A stretch of DNA of 64,000 nt from the NCBI RefSeq assembly GCF_000024785.1, contig NC_013441.1, positions 1,116,001-1,180,000 on the forward strand, read 5' to 3'. Source of the DNA: Gordonia bronchialis DSM 43247 (GTDB taxonomy: Bacteria > Actinomycetota > Actinomycetes > Mycobacteriales > Mycobacteriaceae). The translations under genes were made by a program, and so were the position numbers. Position 1 is the first letter of the stretch; every line of letters starts with the position of its first letter. Of the stretch, positions 59,346-64,000 are shown in pieces. The notes below the pieces were generated by a model. It did no database searches, was not told the DNA's origin, and saw only the letters and a program-made list of their open reading frames with translations.

Positions 59346-60323
59346 TCAAATGGTCGGCTGGTACCAGCGCGGCGACTCGGATTTCGGCATGGGCGTGGGG
59401 GACCCGACGAGATTGCGGAGCCAGCTGCCCACCGCGCCGTCGTCGGTGATCACCGCATTGGTCACCAGTGCGGTCACCACCAGGATGCCGGCGAAGATGA
59501 ACAGCCAGCTGATGGCGATGAAGACGACGCCGAGTGTGCCGTAATGCTGGGTGGTGTTGTTCATGATCCTCGGCATGACCACCCGGCTGCCGACCATCAG
59601 GACGGTGATCAGCGCGCCGGTGACCGCGCCGTTGAGGGTGAGCAGACGCAGTGGCACCTGTGCCGACACCAGCAGGCGCGGCACCAGTGTCCAGGTGATG
59701 GTCCAGATCAGGAACGTCACCACGATCACCAGGCCGATACCGAGCAGTCCGCTGTCGTCGATGTGGACGCCGAAGATGGTGTTGGAACTGAGATCGGTCG
59801 ACATCCCCTGCACGGTGACGGCCACCGGGATGGTGAAGATCACCACCACCCAGCGCCACCAACCCTTCAGCGGCAGTTTGGTGACCTGCCAGATCGACAC
59901 GTACATGCGGCCGAGGGCCCGCGACAGGGAGGTGGCGCCGGCGATGGTCATCAACGCACCGATCAGCCCGAAGGTGCCGACCGTGGTGGTGTCGGCCGAC
60001 GACAGGAAGTCGACATTGCCGCCGTGGATGCCGAGCTTGGCCAGTGACGTGTCGATGACCGAACTGCCCGGCAGGGTGGTCAGCAGGATGACGATCGGCA
60101 GGATACCGGTGAACGCCTGTGCGGCCAGCGTCATCGCCCGGTCGGTGATGTTGCCGCGTGCGATGTCCCCGAGGATGCGGATCAGCAGACCACCGCCCGG
60201 CATCACCCGGACGAACCCCATGACCGCCACCGCGATCGCCTGGGCACGGGCCACGAGCCGGCCGAACCGGGAGTCCGGCTGTGGGCGGGACTCCTCGTCG
60301 ACCGGCGATTCGGGCGCAGGCAT
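59346..60323 (-). CDS. YihY/BrkB-family membrane protein
   Basis: The 325-residue protein has about six membrane helices with the YihY/virulence factor BrkB landmarks: DRAMTLAAQAFTGILPIVIL, ATSLSRALGRMYVSIWQV and GALITVLMVGSRVVMPRIM, then the last helix pair. The family's role is uncertain despite old RNase BN labels. The ATG at 60323 has GAAGGAG 5 bases upstream and is preferred over the ATG at 60374. Confidence 0.88.
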   Translation of the reverse strand: MPAPESPVDEESRPQPDSRFGRLVARAQAIAVAVMGFVRVMPGGGLLIRILGDIARGNITDRAMTLAAQAFTGILPIVILLTTLPGSSVIDTSLAKLGIHGGNVDFLSSADTTTVGTFGLIGALMTIAGATSLSRALGRMYVSIWQVTKLPLKGWWRWVVVIFTIPVAVTVQGMSTDLSSNTIFGVHIDDSGLLGIGLVIVVTFLIWTITWTLVPRLLVSAQVPLRLLTLNGAVTGALITVLMVGSRVVMPRIMNNTTQHYGTLGVVFIAISWLFIFAGILVVTALVTNAVITDDGAVGSWLRNLVGSPTPMPKSESPRWYQPTI

Positions 60324-60543
60324 CACGACTCCTTCACGCGGTGGCCGAGCGCCATCATCGCGTCCGATCATCATGTCCGACGGGGCACGTCAACGTCGGG
60401 TGGACGCGGCCATGTGTCGCAGGATCTCAGCCGTGTGATGGTACGAGGCGGGCCTCGATATCCGGCATTGACGACGCCGGCAGCGGCGTCACCTGTGCAT
60501 CCGCGACCGTCGGGCGGTAGGTGGGCCACTATCATCGCCACCG

Positions 60544-61761
60544 ATGTCCTCTCCGCCCGATCGTCTGCGTCGCGGCACCCCTGCGTATCGTCGGGCCACC
60601 CGGGTGCTCTTTGTCGCGGGACTCACCACCTTCGCGGCGATGTACGGCACGCAGGCGTTGCTGCCGGAGCTGTCCGACGCCTTCGGGGTGTCACCGGCGG
60701 GGGCCGCGTTGTCGGTGTCGGTGACGACGGGGGCGATCGCGGTGTCGATCATTCCGTTGGCCGTGGCGTCGGAACGGATCGGGCGCACGCGAATGATGAT
60801 CGGGGCGTCGGTGCTGTTCACCGTCGTCGGATTGCTGCTGCCGCTCAGCCCGGGCCTGGGATGGCTGCTCGTCGGACGAGGCGTGCAAGGGGTGGCGCTG
60901 GCCGGTGTGCCCGCGGTGGCGATGGCCTATCTCGCCGAGGAAGTGGAGCCGGCCGCGCTCGGTGAGGCGATGGGCCGCTACGTCGCCGGCACCACGCTGG
61001 GCGGCTTGCTGGGCCGGGTGCTGCCGGCGGTCATGCTCGAGGCGCCGCTGGCCGACGACGTGCAGTGGCGTGCGGCGCTGGCCTCGGTGGGAGTGTTGTC
61101 CGCGGTGCTCACCGCCTACTTCGTGGCGCGGCTGCCGGCGTCGAGGAACTTCGTGGCGAAGGACGTGTCGGTGCGGGCCACCGTCGCGCATCTGGGCGGG
61201 CATCTTCGGGACCCGCGTCTGCTGCCGTTGTTCGGCTGCGCGTTCGTGCTGATGGGTGGCTTCGTGTCGGCCTACAACTACCTCGGATATCGGCTGCTGG
61301 GCGGCCCGTTCAACCTGTCGGAAGCCGTGGTCGGGCTGGTGTTCCTGTTGTATCTGGCGGGGACGGTCAGTTCGGCGGTGGCCGGGCGATGGGCCGACCG
61401 TTTCGGCCGCGGCGCGATCATGGCGGCCGTGATCGTCGCTGCGGCAGTGGGGCTGGCGCTGACCGTCGTCGACAACCTGGTGCTGGTGGTCATCGGGATG
61501 GGCATCTACACAGCCGGGTTCTTCGGGGCCCATTCGGTGGCCAGCGGGTGGGTGGGGGTGGTGGCCACCAGTCACCGGGCGGAGGCGTCGTCGTTGTATC
61601 TGTTCGCCTACTACCTGGGTAGTTCGGTGCTCGGTGCGGTGTCGGGAATCGCGTACGCTTCCGCGGGCTGGGACGGGGTGCTCATCTTCGTCGGAGTGGG
61701 CCTGGTGCTGGCGCTCGGATTGGTGGGAATGCTTGTGCGACAGCCGAAGGCGTCGTCGTGA
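60544..61761 (+). CDS. MFS transporter (YnfM-like)
   Basis: The 405-residue protein has 12 predicted membrane helices and the major-facilitator motifs: SERIGRTRMMIG between helices 2 and 3, and AGRWADRFGRGAIM in the corresponding place of the second half. The first helix segment FAAMYGTQALLPELSDAFGVS resembles YnfM-type transporters, which export small solutes. The substrate is unknown. It overlaps the metallohydrolase gene by four bases (GTGA). Confidence 0.92.
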   Translation: MSSPPDRLRRGTPAYRRATRVLFVAGLTTFAAMYGTQALLPELSDAFGVSPAGAALSVSVTTGAIAVSIIPLAVASERIGRTRMMIGASVLFTVVGLLLPLSPGLGWLLVGRGVQGVALAGVPAVAMAYLAEEVEPAALGEAMGRYVAGTTLGGLLGRVLPAVMLEAPLADDVQWRAALASVGVLSAVLTAYFVARLPASRNFVAKDVSVRATVAHLGGHLRDPRLLPLFGCAFVLMGGFVSAYNYLGYRLLGGPFNLSEAVVGLVFLLYLAGTVSSAVAGRWADRFGRGAIMAAVIVAAAVGLALTVVDNLVLVVIGMGIYTAGFFGAHSVASGWVGVVATSHRAEASSLYLFAYYLGSSVLGAVSGIAYASAGWDGVLIFVGVGLVLALGLVGMLVRQPKASS

Positions 61762-62249
61762 CGCCGCGCGACTCGGGGCGCACCGCCTACTACCGCGCGG
61801 AACAGCTGGTGTTCACCATGTTCGAGCGGGCGCCCTCGACCCGCGCAGTGCAATTGGCGGGAACCGAGCTGACGTTACCCGTCGAGGCTCGGTTCGCCTC
61901 GGTGCAATCCGTGCGCGAGTACGTGGCCAGGGTGCAGGCCATGGCCACTGTGCGAGAACGTTTCCGGCGCGCCGCGGTGCCGGTCACGGTGCGCCCGCGG
62001 CGCGGCAACCGCAAGGCCCACTATGCGCCGGCGAAAGCCGAGATCGCGATTCCCGATGCGGCAGAGGGCCGTTGGGCATTGCGCGAACTCGTCGTCCTGC
62101 ATGAGCTCGCGCACCATCTCGACGAGTCCGAGGGGCCTGCGCACGGGCCGGGCTTCATCGAGACGATCACGACACTCGTTGGACTGGTGCTGGGACCCGA
62201 GGCCGGGTTCGTGTATCGGGTGGTACTTGCCGACAGCGGGGTCGGCTGA
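61758..62249 (+). CDS. TIGR04338-type putative zinc metallohydrolase
   Basis: The 163-residue protein has a zincin-like motif, HELAHHLDESEGPAHGPGF, with HExxH and a distal His in HGPGF. The N-terminal half includes YYRAEQLVFTMFERAP and SVQSVREYVARV. This set matches the actinobacterial TIGR04338 family as I remember it. The substrate is not known. It starts with GTG overlapping the transporter stop, so the two are coupled. Confidence 0.85.
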   Translation: MTPRDSGRTAYYRAEQLVFTMFERAPSTRAVQLAGTELTLPVEARFASVQSVREYVARVQAMATVRERFRRAAVPVTVRPRRGNRKAHYAPAKAEIAIPDAAEGRWALRELVVLHELAHHLDESEGPAHGPGFIETITTLVGLVLGPEAGFVYRVVLADSGVG

Positions 62250-62335
62250 CGGGCCGGGTCGCCGGTGCGAAATCGGCCGGGAGAGGTCCGACTCGCTGTT
62301 AGCGTTACGCCACGAGGACACCTCAGGAGGTCACG

Positions 62336-63268
62336 ATGGCACTACGCGAAGTCGAGTTCACGTCGAGTAATGGACGGGACACGATCTACGGCTGGATCTA
62401 CGAGCCGGTCCGGCCGGCGCGCGGCATCATTCAACTCATCCACGGTCTCGGTGAGCATTCGCGGCGGTATCTGCCGCTCATCACCAAGCTGCTCGACGCG
62501 GGGTACGTCGTCGCGGCCGACGATCACGCCGGGCACGGGAGGACGGCGATGAGTTCGGGCATCTGGGCTGATGCCGGCGACGATGCCGACCGGGTCGTCG
62601 TCGACGACGAGAAGACACTGCGTTCGATTGTGCGCGAACAACATCTGGACCTGCCCTACGTCATCTTCGGACATTCGTGGGGATCGATGATCGCCCGCGG
62701 ACTGGTTGCCGGGGACAGCGAGGGCGTCGACGGGTTGATCTTGTGCGGGATAGCCGCGGGCATCCACGGTATCGACAACATCCTCGACCGGCAGGCGCTT
62801 GCCGCCGAGTCCGACGCCGAGGCCCCCGCGTCGGAGGCGTATGTGGTCGCGATGTTCGACGGCTTCATCTCCCGCTACGCACCCGGCTCGGGCCCGACGG
62901 CCTGGGTGGCCCGCGATCCCGACGTGGTGCGCGACCACGCCATCGACCCGCTGAACAACTTCGGGGCGCCGATGTCGGTGCGATTCGTGCGTGGCTTCAT
63001 CGACCTGTACGACGCCGTCAACGCCGACGGCTGGTACTCGTCGGTGCGCGCCGATCTGCCCGTGCTGATCCTGGCCGGCGACGGTGACCCGGTGACCAAC
63101 TTCGGCGAGGGTGCCTACCGGGTCGCCAATCAGCTTGTGCGATCCGGTCATCCGGATGTGCGGACCCGCGTGTACACCGGCTTTCGGCACGAGGTGCACA
63201 ACGAACCGGAGATCCGAGACGAGGTGGCGGGCGAGATCGTCGCCTTCGCGGACCGCTGTATCGGATGA
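62336..63268 (+). CDS. Alpha/beta hydrolase (monoacylglycerol lipase-like)
   Basis: The 310-residue protein has the serine-aminopeptidase/monoacylglycerol lipase pattern: IIQLIHGLGEHSRRYLPLI (oxyanion hole HGLGEHSxRY), VVAADDHAGHGRTA, the nucleophile elbow FGHSWGS, the acid in LAGDGDPVTNFG and the His in FRHEVHNEPE. No signal peptide is present. The ATG at 62336 follows AGGAGG by about 5 bases, a near-ideal ribosome site. A large palindrome follows the stop. Confidence 0.92.
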   Translation: MALREVEFTSSNGRDTIYGWIYEPVRPARGIIQLIHGLGEHSRRYLPLITKLLDAGYVVAADDHAGHGRTAMSSGIWADAGDDADRVVVDDEKTLRSIVREQHLDLPYVIFGHSWGSMIARGLVAGDSEGVDGLILCGIAAGIHGIDNILDRQALAAESDAEAPASEAYVVAMFDGFISRYAPGSGPTAWVARDPDVVRDHAIDPLNNFGAPMSVRFVRGFIDLYDAVNADGWYSSVRADLPVLILAGDGDPVTNFGEGAYRVANQLVRSGHPDVRTRVYTGFRHEVHNEPEIRDEVAGEIVAFADRCIG

Positions 63269-63282
63269 CGCTTCCGGCTTAT

Positions 63283-63328
63283 TGATTTCCGTCCCGCTTA
63301 TTGGATCCAATAAGCGGGAAGGAAATCA
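63283..63328. terminator. 46-base near-perfect palindrome between convergent genes
   Basis: The sequence is symmetric about the GGATCC at 63303-63308, with only one mismatched pair. The inner arms are CCCGCTTATTGGA and TCCAATAAGCGGG, the outer arms TGATTTCC and GGAAATCA. It lies between genes that end at 63268 and 63352, so it can serve as a bidirectional terminator, though its strict symmetry with no loop is unusual for that. Confidence 0.65.
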
Positions 63329-63351
63329 GTACGCGGGAAGTTCGGGGCGGC

Positions 63352-64000
63352 TCAGTCGATCCCGTCGCCCGCCAGGAACGTCAGGTAGCTGGGATGGTCG
63401 GGGTCGAGCACCAGGCGCTGACGTCGACCGCGGGCCTTGATGAGGTCGGGGACCACGGTGAGGTAGCGGGGGAAGCTGGCCGCGTAGACGTCCACGCGCA
63501 GCCGGTGTCCGGGCTCGAGGACGGCGTCGGTGGGGACGAGGTCGACGTCGATGCGCACCGGCTGGTCGGCCGGGACCGGCAGCTTGCGCTTGCGGGACAG
63601 GAAGTGGTGCGCCCCGAGGAGGGCGCCGTCCTCGGAGTAGGTGGACTTCGACTTGTCCAGCGCCCGGTTGGACGCCGACAACGCGCCGTTGGTGAGGACT
63701 GTCGAAGTGCCGTCCGGCGCAACATCATTGACGGTGACCGCCCAGATCGCCTCGTGTCCGGTGGTGGCGACGTTGAGCCGCAGGTTCATCGCGCCGCTGA
63801 TCGGGGTGGCCTCGGCGACGGGTGCGCTCGTGAACGAGAGGGCGCCGCGTTCCTGGGATCGCGCGTCATGGGTGAACGAGCGGCCCAGTGCCATGGTGGC
63901 ACCAGCGGTCACCTGCGTCATGTCGCGCGACCGCATGCCGCGGATGTCGGGATGGATGTGCAGCGACGAGATCCCCACGCCAGGAACGCTACTCAGTGAT
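63352..64000 (-). CDS. CocE/NonD-type hydrolase, C-terminal jelly-roll domain (5' part outside window)
   Basis: The frame is open to the right edge and ends with a stop at 63352, giving 215 C-terminal residues. They form the galactose-binding-like jelly roll of X-Pro dipeptidyl-peptidase/cocaine esterase-type hydrolases: GALSFTSAPVAEATPISGAM, EAIWAVTVNDVAPDG, then VDLVPTDAVLEPGHRLRVDV and the HPSYLTF end. The catalytic alpha/beta-hydrolase part would lie beyond base 64000. The substrate class cannot be named. Confidence 0.85.
   Translation of the reverse strand, partial: SLSSVPGVGISSLHIHPDIRGMRSRDMTQVTAGATMALGRSFTHDARSQERGALSFTSAPVAEATPISGAMNLRLNVATTGHEAIWAVTVNDVAPDGTSTVLTNGALSASNRALDKSKSTYSEDGALLGAHHFLSRKRKLPVPADQPVRIDVDLVPTDAVLEPGHRLRVDVYAASFPRYLTVVPDLIKARGRRQRLVLDPDHPSYLTFLAGDGID

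Overview
The window is 64 kb of GC-rich actinobacterial chromosome. A fused HadA/HadB mycolic-acid dehydratase, a MgtA-type mannosyltransferase, the menaquinone genes menB, menD, menG and menJ, and the order menD / Rv0556-like / mgtA / menG / (insert) / menJ / (insert) / grcC1 / htpX / (no gene) / yajQ all point to a mycolate-containing Mycobacteriales member. Gordonia or a close relative fits best; this is inferred from gene content only. No rRNA, IS transposase, prophage or CRISPR array was seen.

Region 1 (about 1-15.7 kb) is an exopolysaccharide locus behind a LysR regulator that runs off the left edge. It encodes a lipid-linked sugar phosphotransferase (chain initiator), a WecG/TagA glycosyltransferase, a hexapeptide acetyltransferase, and a tightly overlapping minus-strand operon of flippase, GT2-GT4 fusion, two further glycosyltransferases and a polysaccharide deacetylase. 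A GH6 lipoprotein, a Wzz-like anchor protein and a Wzy-like polymerase follow. This is a complete Wzx/Wzy-type assembly line with its own glucanase-like lipoprotein.

Region 2 (15.6-23.8 kb) is the most unusual part. Two divergent operons encode a dedicated AcpS, a GH2-like protein, a DUF1839 protein and a small carrier protein on one side, and an acyl-CoA dehydrogenase-like flavoprotein, an amino acid:[carrier protein] ligase (a SerRS-like class II enzyme) and a tandem alpha/beta-hydrolase on the other. The hydrolase has Arg in its first nucleophile elbow and Cys in its second. I infer a pathway that loads an amino acid on a carrier protein, possibly oxidises it, and transfers it, perhaps to the neighbouring polysaccharide.

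Region 3 (24-28.7 kb) is a cyclic-di-GMP module: a membrane diguanylate cyclase without an I-site, an Rv1355c-like E1/ThiF protein, a FeeM-like GNAT, and a degenerate-GGDEF/EAL phosphodiesterase. It lies beside the exopolysaccharide locus and may control it.

Region 4 (28.7-47.4 kb) is menaquinone/isoprenoid territory (menB, menD, menG, menJ, grcC1) with htpX and yajQ. It is interrupted by accessory genes: a frameshifted esterase, a GlxA-type regulator with an MpaB oxygenase, and an AbiEi/DUF559-like gene flanked by two copies of a palindromic repeat. Region 5 (47.6-56 kb) is housekeeping: tRNA-Tyr, -Thr, -Met, rpmG, hadAB, then DUF4189 and a frameshifted Ser/Thr kinase, tRNA-Trp, secE, nusG, rplK and rplA. 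Region 6 (56-64 kb) holds a self-contained regulator/membrane-protein pair with two operators, L-lactate dehydrogenase, several small conserved actinobacterial genes, a transporter, a lipase and the C-terminal end of a CocE-like hydrolase.
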